From positions 1 to 64,000 of the forward strand of contig JAWWNJ010000080.1 in NCBI GenBank assembly GCA_037176885.1: a DNA stretch of 64,000 bases, given 5' to 3'. A program made the position numbers and the translations under genes. Source of the stretch: Favolaschia claudopus. Taxonomy: Eukaryota > Basidiomycota > Agaricomycetes > Agaricales > Mycenaceae. A model generated the notes under the pieces. It worked only from the letters and a program-made list of their open reading frames with translations. It searched no databases and was not told the DNA's origin. Below, piece after piece: positions 21,578 to 32,805 of the stretch; position 1 is the first letter of the stretch; the number at the start of each line of letters is the position of its first letter.

Positions 21578-23854
21578 TTATCGGTCCCAGCATCGTGATT
21601 TTAAAGATGCGACTAATCTCCTCCTGGATTTCATCAATCAGCGCGGGGGAATTTCCCGTGATGGTGCTGTCGTCGATATGGATGGCCATGAAAATGACCT
21701 GGTTGCCCCGAATGAGGCGGAAGACAGCGTAGTCGGAGTGTAGGGGATAGATGCCGAGTTTAGCGAGTGCAGCAGTTAAGGTCTCGTACCATTTTCTGCT
21801 GGCTTGCTTGAGTCCGTAGATTGTTCGGCATAGTCGTATGACTTCGTTTAGATTGCCGTTGGTGAAATGCGGCGGTTGCTCCATGAAGATCTCTTCGTCG
21901 GGACCGAATTCTCCGTTGAGAAAAGCAGCGGAGTAATCAAACACTTTGATGTCCCAATCAAAGCGCGCGGCAATGGACAAAATTGTCCGAAGCGAGGAGA
22001 GTTTGGCGGTAGGGGAAAATGTCTCGTAGTAGTCGACCCCTTGAACCTGCGTGAAGCCTTTGGCAACGAGACGAGCTTTATACTTGTCGATCTCGCCGTT
22101 GGCTTTCCGTTTGATGCGTAATGCCCATTTGGATCCGACCACGTTCCGATCACTCGGTCTCGGGACCAAATGATTGCCGAATGTACCCGTTCTTTTCATC
22201 GCCTCCATCTCTACCTCCATCGCCTCCTTAAACAGTGGCCAGTCTGGCCGTTCCATAGCTTCTTCGACAGTAGGTGAGTCTGAGAATTCTCCTCCAGCGA
22301 GATATGCGAATACTGTGCTGATAGAACTCCCAGGATCCGAATGATCTTTCGATGTATCGGCTATGTGAGCCGCTCGGCGTGTTCTCGATCCTTCGATAAT
22401 ATTCTTTGGGTCGATTTTGCTGCTGATATCCTGTGGCGCTAATTTCGGTGATGGACTTGGGGAGCGGGAAGCAGGTGGAGTGGTGAGTGGTGAGGTTGGT
22501 GCACGGGAAGGGGTAGGAGTTGTATCTTGGGCTGCCGAAGGTGCGTGCTGGATGGCTTTTGAAGTTTCTTCGTCCTTGCCAACCGCTTTCTCCCCCTCAT
22601 TCAGCACTCTGTAAATTCCCCCACTCCTCTTTTCCTCCAAAAACTTTACACTTCTCTCCGTCCGAACCATCCGCCGATCTGGATAATAAATCCGATGCCC
22701 GTCAATTGAGTCTTGGTTATAGCCGACCCATCGACCGTCGCGAGCGCGGCCATCAAGTTTGCCGCCATCTTCAACATGAACCGAAACTTTGCAACCCCAC
22801 TCGTGGATATTGCGTAAGTCTGGTTTGCTCTTGTGAAATATTTCGTGTGGTGTGCGGCCTCCTAATGCCTTTGTAGAGGTCCTGTTCTTCAACCAAACAG
22901 CATGTTTCAATGCTTCGCCCCACAAATTCGCCGGTAGTCCCGCGGCATGTAACATCGCGCGGACTTTCTCGAGAAGTGTCCGATTTAATCGTTCCGCAAT
23001 GCCGTTGTGCTCGGGGGTGTCGTGTACGGTGTACCGGCGTGCAATTCCTCTGCGGGCGAGATAATTATCGAAGGCATGATTTTTGTATTCGCCTCCGTTG
23101 TCCGAATGAAGAATTTTGATTCTGATGCCGTGTTTGTTTTCCCAGCGCACATCTACGTTCTCGAAAGCTTCCAGCGTCTCATCCTTGGTGTGCATCAACA
23201 CAAGGACAGTGTAACGCGAAGCTTCATCGGTAAACGAGACGTAATAGCGCTTGTGCTGCGGGGTTTCAACGGTCGCCGGTCCCCACACATCGGAATGAAC
23301 TTCATCACCAACTTCCCCACTAGCCTCTCTCTCCATGGACTTGGGAATCGGTTTGCGCGTCATCCTGCCGTGCAGGCATGATTTGCAGTCGCCTGTCGAT
23401 GTGCGGTGCGTCTCGTCCAATTCTATTCCATCAACCAAATTATTTTTGACCAATTTTGTTGCCGCATCCACCGGCAGGTGACCCATTAATTTGTGTAGCT
23501 CTTCGGGCGTCACTACCAGCGGACCGTCGTTAGCCACGTTCGCACGCGGCGTCGTAATCGGTACCTGAACGCGGTAGAGTCCACGATCAAGCGGAATGGT
23601 GCCGATCCGTTTGTTGTTCCGGTCAAAAATCCGACATTCCGTTTGACGGAATTGGACCGCGTAGCCGGCCTGAGTGATGCGACCGATGGAAATAAGGGTT
23701 ATTCCGAGTCGAGGTGCGTGTAAGACATCCTTCATGAGGACCCTGGTTGATTTGTTTGGACCGTTGGGGACTTGTATTAGCATATCCCCCATGCCGACAG
23801 CTTCAAATTTCTTGTTGTCAGCTCCAGCAATTCCTCGCGGCTCGGTATGAACGA
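21578..23854 (-). pseudogene. Ty1/copia integrase and reverse transcriptase
   Basis: On the minus strand, after the end of the protease linker ([12 protein letters not shown]), come the GAG-pre-integrase zinc region ([21 protein letters not shown]), the integrase core ([31 protein letters not shown]) and the reverse transcriptase ([27 protein letters not shown], and the catalytic [12 protein letters not shown]). The frame is open for about 740 residues. RT is cut before RNase H, where a Tc1-like tail takes over, so RNase H and the 3' LTR are lost. Gag and protease lie upstream, separated by two insertions. Confidence 0.9.
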
Positions 23855-24541
23855 AAATCGAAAACGAAAACGCGGCTAGCTGATAATGATCAGGCGGCCT
23901 TCCAGGCCATCAAGTCCATCAATTGCCAGCATTCAGAAACGAAAATGACCGGGCAAAGAAGCCGAGAGGATTGGATTGATGTCACAGTCACTGTATATAT
24001 CAATGTACGTGGTCTATTGTGTCATCGGCCGCTTGCCGAACGCGTCCGAGTGGCTGTACCAGGTCACGCACACGGCGTGTCTTACTTAGCACTTAATTGA
24101 AGAGTGAAGATCACTCCACTTCAAAATCATAAAATAGAAATTTTTACGATACCCAAGTGTGAGATTCGTGGCAAACATGATACTTATAGACAAACACTAA
24201 AGGTATGTAAATAGGAAACAAGAATGGACTACATAAAGTAAACAAATATTATTATTTTATATTTATCTGTTAATTTGTGTTGGCTGCCGGCAGTAGCTAA
24301 GTTGCACGAGCATCTCAATTTGCGGAGGGAAAAAACGCAATTTCGGTTATTTTTAAGTAGTAGCCGAGCATCGGAACGGGACCAACATGAGACCGTGACC
24401 CTTGGCGTCATAGAGCCGACCTTGACTTGTTCCGTGCCGACTGCTTCATTTTCGTTTCTGAACCTGCTGCCGACGGGCACCACCGGCCATCTATCGGCTA
24501 TTCTATATATAGTCGTTTTCGTTTTCGTTTCTAGTATATAC
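23843..24541. mobile_element. Insertion with 11-bp target duplication in copia
   Basis: About 699 bp between two copies of TCCTCGCGGCT (23832-23842 and 24542-24552). The ends share GAAACGAAAACG/CGTTTTCGTTTC-like sequence in inverted orientation, but the terminal repeats are imperfect. A 9-11-bp duplication is typical of Mutator-like elements (inference). It falls between protease (ending YRAIQPRG) and the rest of pol. No coding region recognised. Confidence 0.65.
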
Positions 24542-24552
24542 TCCTCGCGGCT

Positions 24553-24678
24553 GTATAGCCCGGTAATTCGTCAATCGATGCCGTGAGGGTGTCATGTGCT
24601 GTGTAGCACCCGAATCGTAGATTTCGAGCTCGTATTCCTGCGCTGTGGTGACTGCTGCCGCGACCAAATTTTCCGAGG
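24553..24678 (-). pseudogene. Copia protease segment
   Basis: A short in-frame piece contains the retropepsin active site YDSGATQHMTPSRHRL. It lies between the MITE at 24679-25102 and the insertion at 23843-24541, and would connect Gag to integrase in the uninterrupted element. Confidence 0.8.
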
Positions 24679-25102
24679 TAAGGTAGAGAGCAACCAAGTA
24701 CGGTTGCCCCACGTGATTTAGCCTTTTCGAGAAGATATAGTCCGTTCGTCGTATGCTAAGAAGAAAATAGAAAATCTGGCTCAACAGATCTGAGGAGAGT
24801 CCTATCTACGATGTCCCTAAACTTGGACTTGAGAGAAAGCTGTAAAATTGAAAGACTAGTTCTTGAATGATGCAAAAACGATGAATTTGATGGGATTTTG
24901 AGGTCTGCCATCAATTCGGGAACTAGTCCGTCGAATCTCATCTTGCATGCATAGTATTTGATTTCTAGGTACCTAGTATGTATGCACACAGAACTGTAGA
25001 GCCAGATTTTTTAATTTCCCTCGAGCATAGGTGGAACGGACTATATCTTCTCGAAAAGGCTAAATCACGTGGGGCAACCGTACTTGGTTGCTCTCTACCT
25101 TA
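24679..25102. mobile_element. Young MITE with perfect 67-bp inverted repeats
   Basis: The left arm 24681-24747 and right arm 25034-25100 are identical over 67 bp, beginning AGGTAGAGAGCAACC. TA lies at 24679-24680 and 25101-25102. It interrupts the copia coding region between Gag and protease. The AGGTAG start resembles the Tc1-like family at 16818 and 48032. The 286-bp centre is non-coding. Confidence 0.92.
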
Positions 25103-26171
25103 AGTGAAGTTGATTCCTTCAATTCTTCATCTTCCCCGGCATCCTCCGGCTCGTCGTCGCTATCCGACACGTCCAAGAGTGGCGGCATATCCGCCCATTC
25201 ATCGCTGGTGTCCCACTCGAACTCTTCCTCATCAAGTTCATCAAACTCGATGTGATCCTCCGGCCTATCCGACGCTGCCATCCACGCAGCATCAAACTCT
25301 GGTTCCGCCTTTGCGGCATTTGCCTGGCCTTTACCCTTCCTATGTGGGTTCTGACCTTCCTTCCCTCCTCCTTTAGCCCAGCAATCTCGCGCCATATGTG
25401 GCAATTATAGCACTCGAGTTTCTTCTTCGACTTGCCGTCATTTCCGTAAAATGCGGCTTCTTTCTCCCCCTTGCCCGTAAGCCTAGCTTTCTTCCTATCA
25501 GCTTCGTCACTGATGCCCTGTAGCACCGTGTCCGGGTCGAGGTCTTTGCCGAGAAGTGACGCAGCTCCCGTTAATGCGGAAAGGTACGTCTCAAATGCCG
25601 AGGGGAGGGATCCGAGGACAATCGCAACAAAGTTGTCGTCTCCGGGGTCGGCACCCATGGCTATTAGGTCCTCCCGGATCTTCTGTAATTTGTCGAGGTG
25701 AGTTTTAACATCTCCCCCATCCACGCAGCGCTCATCCTGAAGCTTCCTGCGCAGATCAACCGTGACCATCTTTGACTTCTTTTCATATTCCGCCGTCACC
25801 TTCTCCCACATCTCCTTCACATTTGCCGCACCCTTGACTTTCAAGAACAAGGAATCAGGTATGACCGAAGCCAGTCCCTGCTTGAGTACTGCTTGTTCCG
25901 ATTTCCAGATCCGCCGCTTCGCAAAATATTCATTCATCAAGCGAGTTTCGTCTGCCGTGGGTTTCTCGGGATCAGCCACGGCAGGCTCAGCCGGTGCCTT
26001 TGCGGTTCCTTGGGCACTGTCATCAAGATGATTGTCGAGGCCGGCAGCTTCAACCGCGAAGATGAATCTATCACGGAAGAAGACCCAATTTGTTCCGTCG
26101 GCCTTGCAAGCGGGGAGTTTGGCGAAGTATTCGCCGAGTTTCGCAGTCGAGGAGAATGTGTTGGTGGACAT
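25103..26171 (-). pseudogene. Copia Gag, frameshifted in the zinc knuckle
   Basis: Starts MSTNTFSSTAKLGEYF and has the copia Gag pattern: DGTNWVFFRDRFIFAVEAAG, MWEKVTAEYEKKSKM, a zinc knuckle start ECYNC, then an acidic tail in another frame (DELDEEEFEWDTSDEW). The knuckle should read C-x2-C-x4-H-x4-C, but CYNC is followed at once by HMARDCW in a shifted frame. The x4 spacer is deleted, which both destroys the finger and breaks the frame (about 25395-25410). Confidence 0.85.
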
Positions 26172-26258
26172 AGTGTTGTTGGGTTACTTGGAGTGTGTAG
26201 AGGTAAGCAGTATTCGTTCTAGGTTATTTATGCGCGGGCGGGGCCCATAACCTTTTAG

Positions 26259-26512
26259 CAGATAGAACGAATTTGAGAGCGAGAAAGAAGAAGAGAATTG
26301 ATAATTAGGTAGGTAAGTTGTTACAGCTTTTATACTCTACAATATATACTAGAACATTCTGAATAATGAGTCAAACCGAGTCAAGTACAAGCTGAAAACT
26401 ATCTAGAGAATAAACTAGAAAGTTCAAGTTCGGGCGTGCTTAGTAAAGATCCGTACCGAAGGCGGTGATGCGCCTCGGCATGGTTCGGCTTGCTTAGCCG
26501 ATTCTTCCAACA
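26259..26512 (-). mobile_element. 5' LTR of the copia element
   Basis: On the minus strand it begins TGTTGGAAGAATCGG at 26512 and ends near 26259. It is followed by a primer-binding-like AAGGTTATGGGCC (about 26246) and then gag. The inner boundary is approximate because no second LTR remains for comparison. Confidence 0.6.
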
Positions 26513-27507
26513 TTTTCAACACAGACTCATTCATATGCTTATTCTGGGGGTATTAGTACTCGATAGCTTTGGGTTCCGATTAAAACTGACTGGGAACGAG
26601 GTAAATCAACTTTCCATCGGTGCCGACGGTGTTCGCTATGATGCGATCATATCTCGGATCTTTACCATATCTTCCACATTGCTCAATTTCTAGCACGTCG
26701 TTGACAATGACGAGCTCAGTATCTCAACTACTACTCGATATTTTGATGGTTATCTGAAAAAAATCTGCAATTTGCGGCGGGAAGTGGGCGGGGCGGCAGA
26801 AGTGGGGCGTGAGAAGTATAACGGTGTGACCGGCATACCTGCCTTATGCGGTATGGAGCCCTTACATCTAGCAAATTGGGTTCCCGTGTCAGAGTTGCGG
26901 AGCCTGAAATCCACTTGCGTCATAGTTGCCTAAAGATAGATTTCAGGTTTGGCTCGCTCGCTTCCCGCAGTCCCCACCAGGCCTGATAGGTCGGCAAGTA
27001 CTGATCAGGTATTTTCGGATTTTCCGACACAACGGCCTTCTACAGGGTGGTAATCAGGCCTATATTGCCCTCATGATGGAAAGAAATATTTTGCAAGGAC
27101 AACTAGCAGAGTCTCGGTGCATTCATTGACTCGACTTTTATCTTTTTAGCTCTTGAACATTACTCTTAGGGATAACTACCAGTCGCTTCTGGCTCGTGTG
27201 CATCCAGAATCATCACCGTTGTCGATATCTGACCCCTCAATATGTGAACACGTTCTAACTTCAGATCAATTTAATCCAAGTGCCTTCCTCTCGCGTTCTG
27301 TGCAATTTAGTTACAAACACCCATTCAAACGTAATGTAAAGCATTCCCGAATTTTTTTCCAATCCAAAGTTGAAGAAATTTATCATGGGTCTTCATTAGG
27401 GCTTACTCAAGGGCCGGGCCGTTTGGAGCTTCCTAGCATTGATTTTGATGAGTCGCAAGTCTCAAGGGGCCGAGATACTTACCCATGCCTTCGGGATTGC
27501 TCTCAAA
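26513..27507. other. Spacer, no gene seen
   Basis: Open frames on the + strand (for example 27153-27557) show no recognisable domain. The last 50 bp of that frame overlap the 3' end of the hydrolase gene on the other strand. Confidence 0.5.
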
Positions 27508-29025
27508 CTAGTCATCTCTGGGTCGCTCGGAGTACCGACGAATTGGCCGGCCGGTAGGGGCCAAAGGAACAAACGCCAGAGTCTGTCCCTTGCGAAATAA
27601 CTCAAGCTGCTCTGCTTGCTGATCGATGATTTCTTTGGAGAGACAGCAAAATGATAGCGGCGAAAGCGGGTCGCGTAGCCGCAGGTTTGCATCGCCCGTT
27701 AATTGCTCCAACTTGACCAGCGCTTCCTGCATCCGCTCCTCTACAGAGATGGAGGATGCGGCAGGATCCGACCGCGCGTGGGGGAGACGGGTGACGAATT
27801 TCACGTAGACTTGGTTTAGAATAGACGCAGTTCCTTCTATTATGCTTAAATATCCGCCACCCCCTGACCCAATCTCAGCCATCAAACCTGCCGTTGGCAT
27901 GAGAATCGAACCTTTGACGCTGTAGATTATGCCCTTGAGATCTTGCGCCATCTTCTCGGCGTATTCTCTGGAGCAGGCTTCTTTCGCGTCACCCTGGATA
28001 ATAAGAACCGGTTGCGTGATGTTAGAGCATGCTTCGCTGGGTATGGGTGACCGCTAAAAGTAAATCAACGCAAGGCCATGTGGGTGGGCAGCAAGAACGT
28101 ACATTTATGGCGACGTTGGCTTGTTCCAAAATACGACACCTCTTGCCAGGATGCATTGTCATTTCCCAATATGCGATTAACTGATAAATTTGAGTCGAGG
28201 ACGGCGAAACAATGGGAATATACGCACATCATCTCGCAGCTCGGAGGAAATGTTCTAATGGCCGGTCGTAACATCGGTCGATTGGTGTTACGAATTTAAC
28301 AGGGGGACGCACCGAGCCAAAGGTTAGCTTGACCGACTCCATGGCCACATGCTCGTACGACTCTAAATCCTCCGCAAAGCACCAAGTCTGTATCAACTCA
28401 TCGTACGCCGTGTAAACCCATATATCCCTGGATGCATGCCACTCGTAAGAGTCTGTGCGTTGGCAGCAAGTATTTGGCAACGTACTCTGTCGGCGCAGGG
28501 ACGTTGCAGAGCGCTAAGCTGAGGCACATTTCCGGAAAACTGTAAGCGAGCATCAAGTCTGCAAAACGGGAGTACGGCAAGGGAAAGAAGGGACGCGTAC
28601 AGAGCAGTGAAACGGAGAGCACAGTTTATTGCGTTGCTCTCCATTGCAAGGATGTGGAATGAAGACAAGCGGAGATTCTATACAAGAGCGCGTTGTCAGC
28701 AGATAGACGAAAGAAAACAGGCAATAAAACACACCTGTGCGCATAGAGCAAGATCTGCAGCTTCGACCCAGCTGTCGTGCCTCCCACTACTTCGGCACTC
28801 CGATTTGCCACAGACGCGCATGTCAAAAGCAATGAGATTGAACTCGGAGTCCAGTCGCGGGTCACTAAATTGCGGGTACAACCACGATGAATCCAGAAAG
28901 GTGGGGTGAAGGATACAGACAGTGGGCTTTTGGGGGTTAAACCCACCAACATTGCCGGAGAACGAGTTGGTGGTGTAGTAGATGGACACAAAGTCGTCAG
29001 AGCTATGGATATCAACGAACGGCAT
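27508..29025 (-). CDS. Alpha/beta hydrolase family protein
   Basis: Seven exons on the minus strand: 29025-28735, 28677-28601, 28539-28486, 28427-28313, 28254-28228 (only 27 nt), 28180-28103 and 28053-27508, giving 395 aa. All six introns are 47-61 nt with GT-AG ends, and every join keeps frame. The protein opens MPFVDIHSSDDF, then NVGGFNPQKPTVCILHP, FNLIAFDMRVCGKS, the nucleophile-elbow region HILAMESNAINCALRF, FPEMCLSLALCNVPAPTE, YDELIQTWCFAEDLE, LIAYWEM and QPVLIIQGDAKEACSREYA. It ends in a C-terminal extension (PLAPTGRPIRRYSERP). This is the pattern of a basidiomycete hydrolase family of unknown substrate. The elbow is MESNA rather than G-x-S-x-G. It is the only fully intact-looking gene between 12 and 32 kb. 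Confidence 0.88.
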
Positions 29026-29879
29026 CTCAAGGGTGAGGAGCTTGGATGCGCAGGAGACCCAATTCTGGTGAGGGGCCTAGCGTGGCGGGAAATACCACCA
29101 CGGTGGACGCTGGACGTGGGGCAATGCCTGGCTCGGCCCGGAAATGAGACTCTGACCACGATGTGAAGGCTAATCACACACACACACAACCAAATCCCAA
29201 ACCAACCGACACAAATACTCCAAATCCAACGCGCAAGTTCGGAGATTCCAGACCAGTATAGCCTGTGGCAACCTGTACACGTATTTATAAGCTCTAGTAG
29301 TACGACCTTGATACGACCAGTACAAACAATCGCGAAAGCTTTTGCTTGACTGGCCTGCTGATTGGGTACCAACCTGCTTGCTTTTCAAGCACAGAGACAA
29401 GGAAGCCTGCACTCCATTTGAGGGGAGGGCAGGCTCCAGTGCTTGTATGTAGACCACTCTAGGTACAGCTTATAAGGTAGATACGAGATACGACTGACTA
29501 CGCTTATAAAGCTCAGGTAATAAGTACTATTTCGTCAGCTCGGACGATTCAAAACAATACAAAACAATAGAAGAATGCTGGATCCGGCGCGTCTTGTCTA
29601 AACACCACCAAATAGGTCCCATCAATGATCCCATCATTGATGTCTCAAATTGCCCGCAGAAAAAAAAAATCAATCTATATGCTCTTTTTTGCTTGGATTG
29701 GTGCTCCCATGAACTGCTGGTATCCTCTAGAGGGATTACTCTACAGTGCCGGACACGCAAAGTCGACAACTTTGATCTTCCATTTATGGAAGGTGTGACA
29801 CATGCCCAGGCGGTTAGTTTTCTGTGTAAACATGTTGTTACAGACCCGAACAACGGTTTTGCACGAGCAAGGGGCGTTA
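29026..29879. other. Spacer upstream of the hydrolase
   Basis: Contains the hydrolase 5' flank, a short CA run (29178-29187) and a decayed region. No gene seen. Confidence 0.5.
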
Positions 29880-30219
29880 CACATCCCCTTCCCCGGATTT
29901 TGAGCCGCAGGCATCCGCTGGCTCACCCAGCAGTACAGCATCATCCTTCGGAAACCTTATCCGCCAGGGTAGCAGCGACCCATTTGGATATGAATGCTCT
30001 TCGGATGGTGGTTTGTCAGATACCATGTCGTCGGACACCATGTCGTCGGACATCGATGACACATTCCAATTCTTGCATCCCACTCCCCTTGAGGCACCTT
30101 TGGCTTTATGGAAGCCTTTTGAAGAAGGCAATACTACAGGGAGCTCATCTCCACCCTTTCCCAGACCAAGTCTCGGAGGTCGGATGTTTGGAGAAGAACA
30201 TAGTACGTTTGGTCTATAA
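29880..30219 (+). pseudogene. C-terminal fragment of an unrecognised gene
   Basis: An open frame without its own start reads SPDFEPQASAGSPSSTAS, GNLIRQGSSDPFGYECSS, a small repeat SDTMSSDTMSSD, then FLHPTPLEAPLALWKPFEE, and stops at 30217-30219. Composition (Ser/Pro-rich, no strange codons) suggests a real protein tail, perhaps regulatory, but no domain can be named. It may be the end of a gene whose 5' part has decayed. Confidence 0.3.
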
Positions 30220-30559
30220 GTATTTGTTCACAGTCTCACTCAATGGCTGTGCAGGCGACTGAGCAGTCGTTCGCTGCCTGTGCCTTTTGCGTGGAAATAG
30301 TTCTGTACCTACGGACGCCACCGTTGTACAATGGTTTGTTTGTATGACCAAGTTGGGCTATCATCAGCGCATGACAGCTTCCGGCTGTAAAGGAGAAAGA
30401 GAATGCACCCGATTAAACCATTGGATGGCATTCGAATGAGCTTCATCCATGGTTACGGGTTTGGGCAATATCATTGGCTGCGACGACCAGCGCACGCTAC
30501 AGCGTCGGGCTGAGGAGAATCAAAATCGCATGACAACTTACCGTTACTTACGTGGATAA

Positions 30560-30763
30560 TAGAGAGTTTGTGCGGGCGACCCAGGTCGCTTTTCAGCCGC
30601 TCAGATCTCCGCAACGACAGATACCAGGTGGGAGCTCTAAGCGACCTGGAAGAGTATTGCCATGGGGCATTCCTAGGTCGCTGGAACCTCACACCTGAGA
30701 CTGCTCGTTGTCGAGATCTGAGCAGTCCCAAAGCGACCCGGGTCGCTTTGCACAAACCCGCTA
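30560..30763 (+). mobile_element. MITE family A, copy identical to 55636-55839
   Basis: 204 bp from TAGAGAGTTTGTGCG to CACAAACCCGCTA, bounded by TA. By eye it is base-for-base the same as the copy 25 kb away. 30764-31018 holds nothing recognisable. Confidence 0.9.
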
Positions 30764-31018
30764 ATAGGCAGGTAGAGATCGATTCTCTGCCCATTCAGCG
30801 AAGAAATTTCCCGGACTTCAGTGATGTAGACGCCAAGATCTGTTATCTCCGTAACGTCGCGGTCCTCTACTCCGTTGACGGGGTCCATGAGCCAGGGAAT
30901 GGGAGGAAAGAGGAAGCGGCGGCGGGAGTGGAAGCAAGAAGGTGACGTACGAACGTGAGCTTTGATTGGCGCCAGATGACGAGAACCTCTCGTGCCTCAA
31001 AACTGCTCATTGGCGGAA

Positions 31019-31454
31019 TAGGCGTTCAACGTTAAAGCCGGAGATAGGCGCTGAGAGACTCTTTACAGCCGTTTTGGAAACAATATACGGGTTTTGATCA
31101 ACTGGTGCTCACTCGTTTGTGCTTACCTTTGTTGTGCTTCCCATCACCAGCTCCACTTCGGCCGAATTTGAGTTTTGCTTCCGCCACCCAGAGAACACCA
31201 GGAGCTTAACAGAACTCAGGATTAAGACTCAGCTGCTATTTGCCCAAAGCTCGACACGGCCATGACTTGCGAGCAAGGGCCGAAACAAGGGACCAGCGGC
31301 ACTTGATGTGGTACGGCAGCGCCCCACAAAGTGGTGCTCCCGGCTTTGCCGATGACAGAATCGTCAACAAACGTAAGCACAAACGAAGGAGCACCACTCG
31401 ATCAAAACCCGTATATTGTTTCCAAAACGGCTGTAGGCGGTCGGCCAACGCCTA
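31019..31454. mobile_element. TIR element, TAGGCG termini
   Basis: 436 bp with long imperfect inverted repeats of about 100 bp. The ends are TAGGCGTT / AACGCCTA, and within the arms GTTTTGGAAACAATATACGG pairs with its reverse complement near 31411. TA on both sides. A short related palindrome (TAGGCGCTCG...CGAGCGCCTA) lies at 44469-44508. Confidence 0.8.
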
Positions 31455-31692
31455 TGCTACCAATTGTTTGCTAATTGTCACGTATAGGACCGCTGATAAT
31501 CAACCCAAATGCCTGGTCCGAATCCTGACAAATTTTGGAAATTTTTGGCAATTTGTCTGTGTCAAATCCTGACAAAATCGACCAAAACAGACCAAAACTC
31601 CCTCAAGGCCTGAGTGAAATCCTCACAACTCGAGGCTGGGTGGGGAACTTTTTTTGCTAGTAAGTGTGGATGTGGTGGAATTTGGGCCATAT

Positions 31693-32144
31693 TAGAGAGT
31701 TTGCGGTGAGCCGCCAGAAGCCACCTGGCGGCTCTAACGGCATGCGGATTGGAGCGGCTACGTCATGTGGCGGCTCGTTCAGCGGCTCGTCGCGCGCGAT
31801 CCTTAGCGGTTGGGTAGTGGTTGTGTACCTTGCATACTTGACTATACCTTCAGCCAATGAGAGTTCGTTGTCCAAACGTGCATAATTGTTTTGAATTGAA
31901 GCAATTTCCAGCGTCAACCGAAGTCTTCGGCTCGAATGCGCGTTAGCGTCAGATTTTCGGGTCCAATTTTCTTCGTGTGTATGGCTCAAGATATAGATGA
32001 CTAAGTACTAAGAATAGACTCGCAAAACCAAATTTTAACCAGTCTTACCAGCCGCCAAACGAGCCGCCAGACAGCATAGCCGCTCCAATCCGCATGCCAT
32101 TAGAGCCGCCAGGTGGCTTCTGGCGGCTCACCGCAAACTCTCTA
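31693..32144. mobile_element. MITE with 100-bp inverted repeats, TAGAGAGTTTGCGG type
   Basis: 452 bp. The left arm (31693-31795) begins TAGAGAGTTTGCGGTGAGCC and matches the right arm (32045-32144) with few changes. TA at both ends. The TAGAGA-TTTG start resembles MITE A and the element at 49876. The flanks on both sides (31500-31690 and 32145-32350) are rich in the motif AATCCTGAC, as if it had inserted into an older AATCCTGAC-type element. Confidence 0.88.
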
Positions 32145-32805
32145 TTGCGCCGTTTTCGCGTCAATTGCGACGCAACGAGCGCAGAAACCGCGTTCTGAGC
32201 GAAAAAATGGGTTTCACCGCCAAAATTTGGATTTTTCGGCTCAATTCCCAGTATTTTGATGGGAAATTTTGGCAGAGGCCAGTGCGAATCCTGACGAAAT
32301 CGCCTCAAATCGAAAATTTTCGTCCTGACAAATTTGGCCCCATGCGGAACAGGCTTTTTGGTCAGTTCTCCGAGGTCCTTCGTGTATGCACTCCTTGCCG
32401 GAAAAGAAGTTCGAGTATCACGCGTGGGAATGAAAGTTTTTCAGCTCATTGTGTGGCTGTGCCCATTGACTAAAACTATACTGAACCTGGGCGCTATTGA
32501 ATTAGGGAATATTAATGTGACTGGATCAAGGCTGGATTCAAGTGGCTACAAGGGATGGGTTCAACATAAAGGCGGAGATTTCGACAACAACCTTTATCGC
32601 CATACCCTTACAGCGGTACAAAAAGGGTAGGTAAGGCTGCATAGGCCTGCGTTGATTAAAAGACAACTTCATTGGCAAACTAAGGCAGAAGCGGAAATGG
32701 GAAATTCTTACAGCGCTCGCTTTCTCGTCTTCTCCGTCAACCCCTCCCCGGGCATCTGCCAGCGCTGCTCACTCCTCGCCGATCACCTTCCTCTTTGATA
32801 GTGAG

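Noticed and set aside
24681..25100. Considered as a natural intron between copia gag and pol.
   Set aside because: The perfect 67-bp inverted arms and duplicated TA identify it as an inserted MITE.
29594..30262. 222-residue open frame.
   Set aside because: A different frame in the same place (29880-30219) has the more protein-like composition; the long frame looks like its shadow.
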